Assembly: GCA_030532025.1 (NCBI GenBank)
Contig: JAUNLY010000004.1
Span: 1-36,210 of the forward strand
Direction of reading: 5' to 3'
DNA from: Eubacteriales bacterium
Lineage (GTDB): Bacteria > Bacillota > Clostridia > Christensenellales > Aristaeellaceae
DNA: 36,210 nucleotides
Position numbers and translations under genes: made by a program. Numbering within the stretch: the first letter of the stretch is position 1; the number at the start of each line of letters is the position of its first letter. Below are positions 1-7,488 of this stretch, in pieces. The notes below the pieces were generated by a model. It saw only the letters and a list, made by a program, of their open reading frames with translations. It did no database searches and was not told the DNA's origin.

Positions 1-335
1 GGAACGGGTGTCGAATCGGAAAGCTTCTCATAATGAGGCATCAGATAAAGGTCACTCGTCACTGGGGTGGAAAAGGCGTACTTAGTGCCCGCATCTCCAT
101 TAAGGTGCGCATCCACCAGATACCAGTGGATAAAACGCATTCCCACTATTTGAGGTGCGGTAATAAATGACAGGGCAGCACCCTCGTCTACCTGTACTTC
201 TTCCAGCAGAACTCGATCATTGCCATAAAAACGGCAAACGCACTCGGAGCTATCCACCGCATGCACCGCCGACATGACAAGCACACCTATCATCACAATG
301 GTAGTAATAATAACGAGAATCCTCTTAACCTGCAT
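1..335 (-). CDS. Partial secreted protein with InlB B-repeat-like domain (3' end outside window)
   Basis: Reading the minus strand from an ATG at 335-333 gives an open frame that runs off the left edge, so only about 111 residues are visible. A GGAGGAG ribosome site lies at 346-352. The N-terminus (MQVKRILVIITTIVMIGV, then ...VMSAVHA) is a signal peptide with a likely cleavage after AVHA. The mature part contains FYGNDRVLLEEVQVDEG, IHWYLVD and YAFSTPVTSDLYLMP, the pattern of InlB B-repeat (Listeria-Bacteroides repeat) modules of cell-surface proteins: beta strand, F/I-x-W-Y core, then STPVTSDL. It is probably a surface or adhesion protein with further repeats beyond the edge. Codon use differs from neighbours (few ATA isoleucine codons, more GTG and CGT), which may mean a separate history. 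The domain call is by eye; the full architecture is unknown. Confidence 0.75.
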   Translation of the reverse strand, partial: MQVKRILVIITTIVMIGVLVMSAVHAVDSSECVCRFYGNDRVLLEEVQVDEGAALSFITAPQIVGMRFIHWYLVDAHLNGDAGTKYAFSTPVTSDLYLMPHYEKLSDSTPV

Positions 336-439
336 TAATTGACATCTCCTCCATATGTCTCAAACCACTTAACATTTTGCATCGATATTTTCTCAAATGT
401 CCTAAATCTCTTCCATTTACTGATCTCTTGTTCGGTCAA
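335..439 (-). CDS. Possible small ORF coupled to the surface-protein gene
   Basis: A minus-strand frame starting at TTG (439-437), with AGGA a few bases upstream, encodes 34 residues (MTEQEISKWKRFRTFEKISM and on to ...WFETYGGDVN). It stops at a TAA whose last base is the first A of the next gene's ATG (TAATG). That junction is typical of translational coupling. The peptide is charged and aromatic, with no signal or recognised family. The frame stays open further upstream to about 490 without a conventional start, so it could instead be the tail of a decayed gene. I do not recognise it. Confidence 0.3.
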   Translation of the reverse strand: MTEQEISKWKRFRTFEKISMQNVKWFETYGGDVN

Positions 440-582
440 TCGTTCCTGATTTATCCCGCCCTCAGTTGGGATTAGGAAGAACTAACCCATCATTATAATA
501 ACACAAAACCAGTCAAAATTCAACAAAAAAACCTATACTCTTTGTCAAAATTGTAACTTTAATCACCTACTCCTTCCTAATC

Positions 583-609
583 AAAAAGCACCTACCGGAG
601 CGGGTGCTT
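583..609 (-). terminator. Rho-independent terminator (minus strand)
   Basis: Arms AAGCACC (586-592) and GGTGCTT (603-609) form a 7-bp stem around a 10-base loop. On the minus strand it is followed by a T-run, the complement of the A's at 583-587. It lies downstream of the small minus-strand frame ending at 626. Confidence 0.5.
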
Positions 610-709
610 AGGGGGGTACGCAACATTATGGCAACTTATCAAGTATAGCTTCACAAATCAACCCTTCTTCGTTAGGCATATAATTCTCGTCCACCAAAGT
701 TTAAACTAT

Positions 710-739
710 CCGAAAGCTCTTTAGTTTTCGGGTTTTTTT
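710..739 (+). terminator. Rho-independent terminator (plus strand) with a competing hairpin
   Basis: CCGAAA (710-715) pairs with TTTCGG (726-731), followed by seven T's (733-739). An alternative pairing, AAACTA (703-708) with TAGTTT (722-727), overlaps the terminator's 3' arm and would exclude it. No plus-strand gene precedes it inside the window. Confidence 0.6.
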
Positions 740-758
740 ATTCCAGAATTTACAGTCG

Positions 759-787
759 TTGACAGGTCGCAATAAAAAAAGCATAAT
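759..787 (+). promoter_or_regulatory. Promoter of the sensor operon
   Basis: TTGACA (759-764), a 17-base spacer and CATAAT (782-787) match the housekeeping sigma-A pattern. Transcription would begin around 794, almost exactly at the left edge of repeat copy 1, so the repeat forms nearly all of the 5' leader before the response-regulator start at 955. Confidence 0.75.
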
Positions 788-790
788 AAA

Positions 791-935
791 ACTAAATGAA
801 GACCTTAATGCAAAGAGTTGCACAGGATTTTTTTATAAAATCGAGTGGAGCTAATAATAAACTTAGTTTCCAAAATGAAGTAAAGCAAAAATGGAAAAAG
901 ACAGATTTATAAAAGCATTAAGGCTTGAAATTAGT
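791..935 (+). repeat. Dispersed palindromic repeat, copy 1 (divergent)
   Basis: Outer arms are ACTAA (791-795) and TTAGT (931-935); inner arms are CCTTAATGC (803-811) and GCATTAAGG (915-923), a perfect 9-bp match. Shared with the copies at 16375 and 36053 are TTAATGCAAAGAG, CAGGATTTTTT, GTGGAGCTA (copy 3 only) and GCAAAAATGGAAAAAGACA. The middle is diverged. A micro-ORF frame MEKDRFIKALRLEIS begins at ATG 891 and runs to 977, overlapping the response-regulator start in another frame. Whether the unit acts as DNA element, structured RNA or both is unknown. Confidence 0.75.
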
Positions 936-954
936 ATGGCTACGAGGTGGTATA

Positions 955-2556
955 ATGTATACATTGCTGTTAGTTGACGATGAGCCGGAGATTCGCGACG
1001 GCTTAAGAGAAGTGGTACCCTTTGAAGAACACGGGTTTAAGGTTGTAGATGTTGCTTCAAACGGTATGGAGGGCTACCAGAAGGCGCTTGAATTAAAGCC
1101 CGATTTAGTTATAACAGATATACGTATGCCGCTTTTGGATGGGCTTAGCATGTGCAACGCTATTCAAAAGGAGTTACCCGTATGCCAGTTTATTATTATA
1201 AGCGGCTATGACGATTTTGATTATGCAAGACAGGCAATACAGCTTAACACCATGGCTTATGTATTAAAACCTGTGTCTAAGGACGAGTTTATTGCTTTAC
1301 TTGATAATATTAAACTAAAACTTGACGAACAAAGCGCAAGGCTTAACAACTTTGAAAAAATGAAGCAGAATTACAACGAAAGCCTGCCGCTTTTGATAGA
1401 AATGCTGCTTTCTTCGCTTATTTCAAGCGGTATCAACCAAAAGGCCGCACTTGAAAGAGCCGCAATGTACCAAATAGATATAAGCGCATATTTTTACGCT
1501 GTCGCTATTATAAGGCCGGGACATAGGCGGACAACGACCGACAGAGCCATAAACTACGATGTGCTTATATTAGCCATTATGAACTGCGTTAGGGAAGCCC
1601 TACACGATACCGAGCGAGCCTTTGTATTTAGGCACGAGGGCATACCGCATGTTTTGTTTTTACTGGACGAAAACTCAACCACAAAACAGGAACGCCTTAT
1701 AGAAATATTGGACAGAGCAAGACATACGGCGGAACACTATATAAAAACAAATCTGCTTATAGGCTTAAGCTCCATAGGTTCTGGGCTTGCGTCTCTTCCT
1801 ACATTGGCATTGCAAGCTTCTTCCGCACTTTCTTACAGCAATATATACGACGACAACGAAGTGCTTTGTGTGTCTGACTTAGAACCCGGAAGCAAGGGCG
1901 CCATATCCCCCGAAGAAAGCGTCATAATACAGCTTTCCACCGCATTAAAAACAAACGATTCCGAGGGAATACGCCAAAACATAAAAAAGCTGTTACAACC
2001 CCTTAAAAATGCAGAGCTTACCTACAAAGCGTACAGCGCCTACCTTATGGAAATTATGATGGTGTTGTTTCAAATAATAAGGGATATAGACATAGACGAC
2101 CACGGCTTTGAGAACACATTGGGTAAGCTTTTGCGCTGTCCCCCCTTGTCCAATGCACAGAACCTGCTTGAAGACCTGTTTACCAAGGTAGGCAACGACA
2201 TATCGCAAAAGCGGGAGACCTCCGGCTCTAAAATAGCCAACGAGGCGCAACAGTATATACAACAGAATTTCCGTTCCGAAAACTTAAACATAGAAAGCCT
2301 TTGCAATCACCTGCATATTTCTTCATCTTATTTCAGCATGGTGTTTAAAAAGGAAACCGGTAAGACATTTCACCAATACCTTACACAGCTACGCATGGAC
2401 AAAGCCATGACCCTGCTTGTACAGGGGGATTTAAGGACAAGTGAAGTCGCAAGGCAGATAGGCATACCTGACCCCAGCTATTTTAGCTTTGTTTTTAAGA
2501 AACATTACGGCACATCGCCTTCACAGGTTAAACGCATGAATATCGGTGAAGCATGA
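955..2556 (+). CDS. YesN-type response regulator, AraC-family DNA-binding output
   Basis: A 533-residue two-component regulator. The receiver domain is at the N-terminus (LLVDDEPEIRDGL, with the phospho-acceptor Asp near residue 55 in VITDIRMPLLDG and the switch Lys in YVLKPVSKDEF). A long linker follows, then a C-terminal AraC-type pair of helix-turn-helices over the last ~100 residues (SLCNHLHISSSYFSMVFKKE and VARQIGIPDPSYFSFVFKKH). I chose ATG 955, preceded by GAGGTGG (944-950). An in-frame TTG at 925 lies inside the repeat and has no ribosome site. The stop overlaps the kinase start by 4 nt. Regulators of this type usually activate carbohydrate uptake or catabolism genes, and may also activate their own operon. 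The target here is not visible. Confidence 0.92.
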   Translation: MYTLLLVDDEPEIRDGLREVVPFEEHGFKVVDVASNGMEGYQKALELKPDLVITDIRMPLLDGLSMCNAIQKELPVCQFIIISGYDDFDYARQAIQLNTMAYVLKPVSKDEFIALLDNIKLKLDEQSARLNNFEKMKQNYNESLPLLIEMLLSSLISSGINQKAALERAAMYQIDISAYFYAVAIIRPGHRRTTTDRAINYDVLILAIMNCVREALHDTERAFVFRHEGIPHVLFLLDENSTTKQERLIEILDRARHTAEHYIKTNLLIGLSSIGSGLASLPTLALQASSALSYSNIYDDNEVLCVSDLEPGSKGAISPEESVIIQLSTALKTNDSEGIRQNIKKLLQPLKNAELTYKAYSAYLMEIMMVLFQIIRDIDIDDHGFENTLGKLLRCPPLSNAQNLLEDLFTKVGNDISQKRETSGSKIANEAQQYIQQNFRSENLNIESLCNHLHISSSYFSMVFKKETGKTFHQYLTQLRMDKAMTLLVQGDLRTSEVARQIGIPDPSYFSFVFKKHYGTSPSQVKRMNIGEA

Positions 2557-4286
2557 AGAAAAAATCCAGCCTATACACAATACTATTGGTTTCCTTTATT
2601 GCGTCCTTTATGCTTATGCTGATTTTCCTTTTCTTGATGCTAAACCCCCGCATGAGCAACCTTATGCACGTAAACGCCGTGGACAGGATAGAAGAAACCG
2701 TAAAACAGAGTGTTGCGGGCTTTTCTCGCTATACAAACGACTTGCTCGGCAAAATGCAATATGCAGTTTCGATACTTCCCGACAAAAAAACGGAGGACGT
2801 CTCTTGGCAGGATACACTTAAGGTGCTTAAATATAGCTCCCCCGAAATAATAAATATAGCCGTATTTAACGAAACGGGAGGGCTTATTTTTTCCGCAGAC
2901 GGCGACTTAAGAAAGCCCATAAGCCATGTTGAACACGAAAACTGGTTTAAAAAAACTATAGAAAGAGAGGGTTCTTCCGCCTTCTTTTCAAAGCCACATG
3001 TGCAGTCTATTTTTGACAGCCGTTATTCGCATGTAATAACGCTGTCGCAGGCATTCCGCTACGGCAAGGGCGGTTCAACACATTTAGGCGTTATTATGTT
3101 TGATGTAGATTACGGCAAATTCAACCAGCTTATAAACAACACCTCTCTTGGAAAAAGCGGCTACACATTCGTAATAGACGAAAACGATAGCATTGTGCTG
3201 CACCGCTTTAAATCGGAGCTTGATTTAAAGCTTATAGAAGAAAAACTCTCTCCCATCGCGGATACCATACTCGGCACTAAAAGCGCCGAGCAAAACGGAC
3301 GAGAATGCGTTTATATTATACAATCCTTAGAGCAGACACGCTGGCGTATGGTAGGCTTAGCCTATGTGGACGAAATTTCACAGATGCAGTCCTCCTTTAA
3401 AAGGCTATTTATAATAGCTTTAATAAGCACGGCATCTATAGCCATGAGTATGGCGGTGTTTTTATCCGTACAGATTACAAAACCGCTGTCAGATTTTGAA
3501 AAAACCATTATGCAAGTGCAACAAGGCGATATGAACGCACGCATGAAAGAACCTATATTCCGCGAAATGCAGCTCGTATCCGACAGCTTTGACGCTATGC
3601 TCTCCCGCATAAGGGAGCTTTTAACGCTTATAGTGCAGGAGCAGGAAACAAAGCGCCTGCACGAGTTAAACGCTTTGCAGGCACAAATTAACCCGCATTT
3701 TCTTTATAATACTCTGGATTCAATAATTTGGATGCAGGAGCGTGGCAACACAAAAGAATCCATAGAGATGGTTTCCGCGTTGGCGCGCCTGTTCAGAATA
3801 TCCATAAGCAAGGGCAAACATGAGATAACTGTACGGGAAGAATTAGAGCATGTGCGCAACTACCTTTTAATTCAAAAGCTACGCTTTAAAAACAAATTCG
3901 ACTACCAAATACACTTTAAGCCCGAAACATTGGAGCTTACAACTATTAAACTTATATTGCAGCCGCTTGCGGAAAACTCTCTAAACCACGCAATAGATGA
4001 GTACGGCGACGAACAGCTGAGCATTATTATTTCAAGTGAAATAGAAAATGACTGCCTGCTTTTCACCGTTTATGACAATGGGGTTGGCATACCAGAAGAA
4101 AAACTTAAAAACCTGCTCAGCGACAAGACCAAAAACAGCGGTATAGGGCTTAAAAATGTGCATGAACGCATACAGCTGTCCTACGGCAAGGAATACGGGC
4201 TTGTAATAGAAAGCAAGGAAGACTACGGCACCAAGATATATATACGTATACCTATAAAAAGGGGGTTGCCTGATGAGAAAAAATAA
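2553..4286 (+). CDS. YesM-type sensor histidine kinase with extracellular Cache domain
   Basis: A 577-residue membrane kinase. A first membrane helix (about residues 7-29) is followed by an extracytoplasmic dCache-like sensor region (about 35-280, with SGYTFVIDENDSIVLH), a second helix (about 283-305) and a HAMP linker. The His_kinase domain has the phospho-accepting His near 381 in QINPHFLYNTLDSIIW. The ATPase domain carries the N-box (LQPLAENSLNHAI) and G-box (YDNGVGIPEE). It overlaps the response regulator by 4 nt and the next gene by 14 nt, so the genes are surely co-expressed. It should phosphorylate the AraC-type partner. The ligand is unknown, but the two sugar-binding-type proteins downstream suggest a carbohydrate signal, perhaps presented by a binding protein. 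Confidence 0.92.
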   Translation: MKKKSSLYTILLVSFIASFMLMLIFLFLMLNPRMSNLMHVNAVDRIEETVKQSVAGFSRYTNDLLGKMQYAVSILPDKKTEDVSWQDTLKVLKYSSPEIINIAVFNETGGLIFSADGDLRKPISHVEHENWFKKTIEREGSSAFFSKPHVQSIFDSRYSHVITLSQAFRYGKGGSTHLGVIMFDVDYGKFNQLINNTSLGKSGYTFVIDENDSIVLHRFKSELDLKLIEEKLSPIADTILGTKSAEQNGRECVYIIQSLEQTRWRMVGLAYVDEISQMQSSFKRLFIIALISTASIAMSMAVFLSVQITKPLSDFEKTIMQVQQGDMNARMKEPIFREMQLVSDSFDAMLSRIRELLTLIVQEQETKRLHELNALQAQINPHFLYNTLDSIIWMQERGNTKESIEMVSALARLFRISISKGKHEITVREELEHVRNYLLIQKLRFKNKFDYQIHFKPETLELTTIKLILQPLAENSLNHAIDEYGDEQLSIIISSEIENDCLLFTVYDNGVGIPEEKLKNLLSDKTKNSGIGLKNVHERIQLSYGKEYGLVIESKEDYGTKIYIRIPIKRGLPDEKK

Positions 4287-5133
4287 TTATTTTATGGTTT
4301 TCCTGCCACTTATAGTAGCTTCTGTACTTATTCTTCTAAGCTTTTTCCCCATAGGAGAAAAACCTGCGGTTAAAGAGCGTACGCTTTTAATAGCCACCGA
4401 CGACGACACGGGTTTTTCTTTCCTGCAACTGCGCGAAGGCGCACAGGCAGCAGCTGCTAAAAACTTCTCCATAGTTCACGTGCTGTCCACCAAAAGAAGC
4501 TCGCTTCAGCTTAAGGATATAAAACCTAATGCAGCAATAGTGTTTATGAAAAAAAGTGCGCTCAGGGATAACTTTGTGCAGAAAATAAGCAATATTCCTT
4601 ATATAATTATTGATAACACTGATGAAAATGCTTTCCGTCCTAACGAAAAAGCGGGTGCAATAGAGCTTGCAAAAGCACTACCGGAACACCGCTCCGTATT
4701 TGCCGTATATGCAGATGAAGATTTTACAGTTAATTTACGTTTGGAGGGGCTTAAAAGCGTATTCCCTGATATAGATTTATATAAAATCAACAAAGAAAGC
4801 CCTCTCCCCGCGCATGTTAAACTTATGCGGGCATGTATAGCGCTTGATAAAAGCGCCACGGAATATTTAATACAGCTTAAGAATACCGGTAAACTGCCTT
4901 CAACGCAGCTTATATTGGGCTATGACATAGACGCCAGAGTAGTGGAGGATATTTTTTCGGGCAAGATTTATGCTCTGCTTATGGATTCCCCCTATTCCCT
5001 CGGCTATAAAGCGGCTACGGAAGTTTTGACCGGCGTAAAGCAAGATCCTCCCATAGGGCGTGTGATAACCAAAAGCAATATGTTCGATTCTGAAAACGTA
5101 CGCCTTGTATTCCCCCTTTTGCAGGCAAACTGA
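4273..5133 (+). CDS. Membrane-anchored periplasmic-binding-protein-like protein
   Basis: This 286-residue protein starts at ATG 4273 behind GGGGG, inside the end of the kinase gene. Residues 7-25 (MVFLPLIVASVLILLSFFP) form a single hydrophobic anchor without a lipobox cysteine. The rest resembles the two-lobed fold of LacI/ribose-binding-type proteins (TLLIATDDDTGFSFLQLREG near the N-terminus; LILGYDIDARVVEDIFSGKI and SPYSLGYKAATEVLTG in the second lobe). It is short and diverged for that family. Its position directly after the kinase, and the absence of any permease or ATPase gene nearby, argue for a sensory accessory rather than transport. The family assignment rests on pattern similarity only. 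Confidence 0.7.
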   Translation: MRKNNYFMVFLPLIVASVLILLSFFPIGEKPAVKERTLLIATDDDTGFSFLQLREGAQAAAAKNFSIVHVLSTKRSSLQLKDIKPNAAIVFMKKSALRDNFVQKISNIPYIIIDNTDENAFRPNEKAGAIELAKALPEHRSVFAVYADEDFTVNLRLEGLKSVFPDIDLYKINKESPLPAHVKLMRACIALDKSATEYLIQLKNTGKLPSTQLILGYDIDARVVEDIFSGKIYALLMDSPYSLGYKAATEVLTGVKQDPPIGRVITKSNMFDSENVRLVFPLLQAN

Positions 5134-5145
5134 CTGGAGATATCT

Positions 5146-6144
5146 ATGAAAAGAAAGATTTTAATAATTATGCTTTGCGTGGGGCTTTTGCATTCCCCCT
5201 TGACGCTATCAGAAAAAGCCGACATACATATAGGTGTCATGGTATACAACACCGCCGACACATTTATGATGACCATAGTAAACGAGATAGAGAGATTATC
5301 CGACAATAACACAAGTCTTACCGTTTTAAACAGCGCTAACGACCAAAACTTACAAGCAAAGCAGATGAAGACGCTTATAGAAAAAGGCGTAGATGCGCTT
5401 ATTATAAACGCCGTTGACAGGACGAGCTGTATATATCTTTTAAAAATAGCAAAAAAAAGTGACGTACCCGTCGTTTTTATAAACCGGGAGCCACTAAGGG
5501 AAGACATGGAAAGTTACAACCGTGCCTACTATGTCGGCACGCAGCCACAACAGCAAGGTATGCTCTGCGGAGAAATTATAGCCGACTATTTTTTAACCAC
5601 GCCTTCCGCCGACAAAAACGGCGACGGCATTATACAATACGTACTTTTAAAGGGAGAAGAAGGCCACCAAGACACATATTTGCGCAGCCTTTACTGCATA
5701 GAAACTTTACAGAATAAAGGCATTAAAACAGAACAGCTGGGTAGCGAAAGCGGAGACTGGAAAAAGACCCGTGGACAGCAGATTATGGCCTCTTTTTTGG
5801 CGGAGTATGAAAACAATATAGAATGCGTTATATCAAACAACGACGACATGGCTTTGGGCGCTATAGATGCGCTTAAGGCCGCAGGTTACTTTACAAACGG
5901 TAGATATATGCCGGTCGTTGGCGTTGACGCAACTCCCCCAGCGCTTGAAGCTATGGAAGACGGAGTGCTGCTCGGCACAGTACTAAACGACGCAAGGCTT
6001 CAGGGGGCAGCCGCAATAGAAATAGCCACATTGCTCGCAAGAAAAGAAACCATAGACAAAGAGAAGCTTATTTTCCCCATGCAGGAGGACCGTTTTATAT
6101 GGGTGCCGGCAAAGAAATATGTAAAGCTTTTTAATAAAGATTAA
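5146..6144 (+). CDS. Galactose/ribose-type sugar-binding protein (MglB-like)
   Basis: A 332-residue secreted sugar-binding protein. An N-terminal hydrophobic signal (about residues 4-22) is followed by IHIGVMVYNTADTFM and ALIINAVDRTS, both typical of the D-galactose/ribose-binding family. The segment DKNGDGIIQYVLLKGEEGHQ reproduces the MglB calcium-binding loop and its following motif. The second lobe has VISNNDDMALGAIDALKAAG and VVGVDATPPALEAM. Start ATG 5146 follows TGGAGAT after a 12-nt gap from the previous gene. No lipobox cysteine is seen, so secretion with signal cleavage or retention by the uncleaved signal are both possible. No mglA/mglC transporter genes follow, so in this operon it may act as the ligand receptor of the adjacent kinase. 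Confidence 0.85.
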   Translation: MKRKILIIMLCVGLLHSPLTLSEKADIHIGVMVYNTADTFMMTIVNEIERLSDNNTSLTVLNSANDQNLQAKQMKTLIEKGVDALIINAVDRTSCIYLLKIAKKSDVPVVFINREPLREDMESYNRAYYVGTQPQQQGMLCGEIIADYFLTTPSADKNGDGIIQYVLLKGEEGHQDTYLRSLYCIETLQNKGIKTEQLGSESGDWKKTRGQQIMASFLAEYENNIECVISNNDDMALGAIDALKAAGYFTNGRYMPVVGVDATPPALEAMEDGVLLGTVLNDARLQGAAAIEIATLLARKETIDKEKLIFPMQEDRFIWVPAKKYVKLFNKD

Positions 6145-6180
6145 TGTAAAGCTTTAATAAGGAAAGCCATATTGACTTTA

Positions 6181-6495
6181 TCAGTGCTTTTTTATTATCT
6201 CTGTCGCAGTTTCGAGCATTTCAATAGCCGATGTATAGTTGTCGCCCAAAAGGTTATAGACGGCATCTTCAGAAAGCACGCCGCATTTTAAGCCTTTTGG
6301 GAGTTCGCCGCGGCTGTAAGCATCCATATCGCTCAAATATTCGCCGTTTATATAGTAGTTTTTAAGTTTTTCGTAGTTTTTTTGGCTTGCTTTAAATTCT
6401 TGAAGGGCAGCCCTAAACCTTTCAATTACAAGGCTGTGCTCGTCTAAGATTTTTTCCATTTCTTCTATTTGCTGTATGCGTTTTGACTTTTCCAA
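6181..6495 (-). CDS. DUF4298 family protein
   Basis: A 104-residue cytoplasmic protein with no signal or membrane segment. The first ~65 residues are strongly helical and probably coiled-coil (KRIQQIEEMEKILDEH). The C-terminal half has the conserved DUF4298 pattern, here LPKGLKCGVLSEDAVYNLLG followed by a helix ending in ATEIIKKH. The start is TTG 6495, placed by a GGAGGGA site about 6 nt upstream. No function is established for the family that I know of, and the neighbours give no clue: an unrelated acetyltransferase lies upstream on the same strand 75 nt away. Confidence 0.8.
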   Translation of the reverse strand: MEKSKRIQQIEEMEKILDEHSLVIERFRAALQEFKASQKNYEKLKNYYINGEYLSDMDAYSRGELPKGLKCGVLSEDAVYNLLGDNYTSAIEMLETATEIIKKH

Positions 6496-6570
6496 AAACT
6501 TCCCTCCATAAGCTGTGTTTTATTCTGTACATATGCTTTGGGGCAAATTATTAGCCCTATTGTGAAAGCA

Positions 6571-7113
6571 TCATCTCTCCAATATGGATAACCAGCCATG
6601 CTTTACATCGCCGTATCTTGTGTCAAACTTTTTTCGCCTGTAATGAGTAAAGCCGCATTTTTCCTGCACTTTTTGGGATTGAATGTTTTCGTCAAAATGG
6701 CCGCAGACAATAAAATCAAGCTCTTTATTTTCAAAGAGCCAGCGTATGACTTCCTTTACGGCTTCAGGCATAAGGCCTTGTCCCCAATAATCTTTAGATA
6801 GTACATAACCTATTTCACGGCCTTTTTTGTGGTGAAATTCCGGCAGGATTTCCTCGTCGTATTTTTCAACGCCTATCGAACCTATAACTTTATTATTATA
6901 AACTATCGCAAATGTTTTCTTTTGTTCGATAAAAGAATTTAGTATTTCTTGTGTTTCTTCTGTGTTTTTATGAGCACTCCAACCAGCCATTTCACCCACG
7001 CCTTTTACACTTGCGTACTCAAAAAAATCTTCTAAATCGCTCATATCCCATTCGCGAAGCGTAAGCCTTGGCGTGTATAGCTTTACACCCCTTATATCTA
7101 TTTCCGCATTCAT
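6571..7113 (-). CDS. GNAT-family N-acetyltransferase (RimJ/RimL type)
   Basis: A 180-residue acetyltransferase that would transfer an acetyl group from acetyl-CoA to an amine. RLTLREWDMSDLEDFFEYAS at the start is the RimJ/RimL signature. IGYVLSKDYWGQGLMPEAVK contains the Q/R-x-x-G-x-G/A-like acetyl-CoA loop in its relaxed form (WGQGLMPEA). The C-terminus has the usual N-x-x-S-x-x-x-x-E-K-x-GF element (ENIQSQKVQEKCGF). ATG 7113 follows AAGGAGGT. The substrate, whether ribosomal protein N-terminus, antibiotic or small metabolite, cannot be told from the sequence. It has its own promoter on the minus strand. Confidence 0.88.
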   Translation of the reverse strand: MNAEIDIRGVKLYTPRLTLREWDMSDLEDFFEYASVKGVGEMAGWSAHKNTEETQEILNSFIEQKKTFAIVYNNKVIGSIGVEKYDEEILPEFHHKKGREIGYVLSKDYWGQGLMPEAVKEVIRWLFENKELDFIVCGHFDENIQSQKVQEKCGFTHYRRKKFDTRYGDVKHGWLSILER

Positions 7114-7132
7114 ACAAAACCTCCTTAAAATT

Positions 7133-7141
7133 ATTATAGCA
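7133..7141 (-). promoter_or_regulatory. Extended -10 promoter of the acetyltransferase gene
   Basis: On the minus strand the sequence TGCTATAAT (plus coordinates 7133-7141) is a perfect extended -10 element, about 20 nt before the start codon. No good -35 is present, as is common for extended -10 promoters. Confidence 0.55.
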
Positions 7142-7208
7142 TTGCGTTTAAAACATTACCACACAGGATACATGGTTTTTATATTGTTTATTGTAAAGCC
7201 AAATACGC

Positions 7209-7238
7209 TTGACATTTGGACTTTTGTGTTGCTATAAT
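7209..7238 (+). promoter_or_regulatory. Promoter of the aminotransferase-tyrS operon
   Basis: TTGACA (7209-7214), an 18-base spacer and TATAAT (7233-7238) form a consensus sigma-A promoter. Transcription from about 7245 starts directly at the T-box leader. Confidence 0.85.
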
Positions 7239-7245
7239 CCTTTTG

Positions 7246-7476
7246 CGATGAAGGGAAAGAGTAAGCTGTGGTTTTCTTTCAGAGAGTATCCGGTCAGTGC
7301 AAGGGTACAGAAGATGCAGCCGAATACATCCCGGAGCACGGCATTGAAAACAGTAGGTGTCCGGCGGTGCGCCGCTTACAGCGCAGGATTTACTCCATGA
7401 GGGTGCTTTGCACCGAACCGGAAGTGGTACCGCGATAATTCGCCTTCCTCAGATATTTCTGAAGGAGGCTTTTTTT
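7246..7476 (+). promoter_or_regulatory. Tyrosine-specific T-box riboswitch with terminator
   Basis: The leader senses uncharged tRNA-Tyr. GGGAAAGAGTAA (7253-7264) and CGAATACATCCC (7321-7332) face each other as the Stem I specifier loop: AGTA/GAA is the loop-E motif, and the triplet TAC at 7325-7327 is a Tyr codon. AGAGAGTATCCGG (about 7281-7293) is the AG-bulge and distal loop region. The T-box itself is GTGGTACCGCG (7424-7434); its TGGT can pair with the ACCA tRNA end. The terminator is formed by GCCTTCCTCAGA (7442-7453) and CTGAAGGAGGC (7459-7469), followed by seven T's. TTCGCCTTCC can alternatively pair with the T-box region as antiterminator. The Tyr specifier agrees with tyrS in the operon. 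Confidence 0.95.
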
Positions 7477-7488
7477 GAAGGAGGGAAT

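Larger units (their letters stand above)
440..758. other. Non-coding stretch with two terminator-like hairpins
   Basis: No convincing gene is present. AT-rich sequence at 490-560 probably carries the promoter of the minus-strand surface-protein gene (a TATAAT lies on the minus strand near 493-498), but no well-spaced -35 is visible. A 22-residue minus-strand frame (694-626, VDENYMPNEEGLICEAILDK plus LP) ends just ahead of the minus-strand terminator at 583-609 and lacks a ribosome site. It looks like the remnant 3' end of a lost gene. A plus-strand terminator follows at 710-739. Confidence 0.4.

Noticed and set aside
925-954. Earlier TTG start for the response regulator
   Set aside because: It lies inside repeat copy 1, has no ribosome site, and the receiver domain begins normally right after ATG 955, which has GAGGTGG upstream.
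5004-5507. 167-codon minus-strand frame opposite two binding-protein genes
   Set aside because: It spans the junction of two co-directional genes with good ribosome sites; no domain or start signal of its own.
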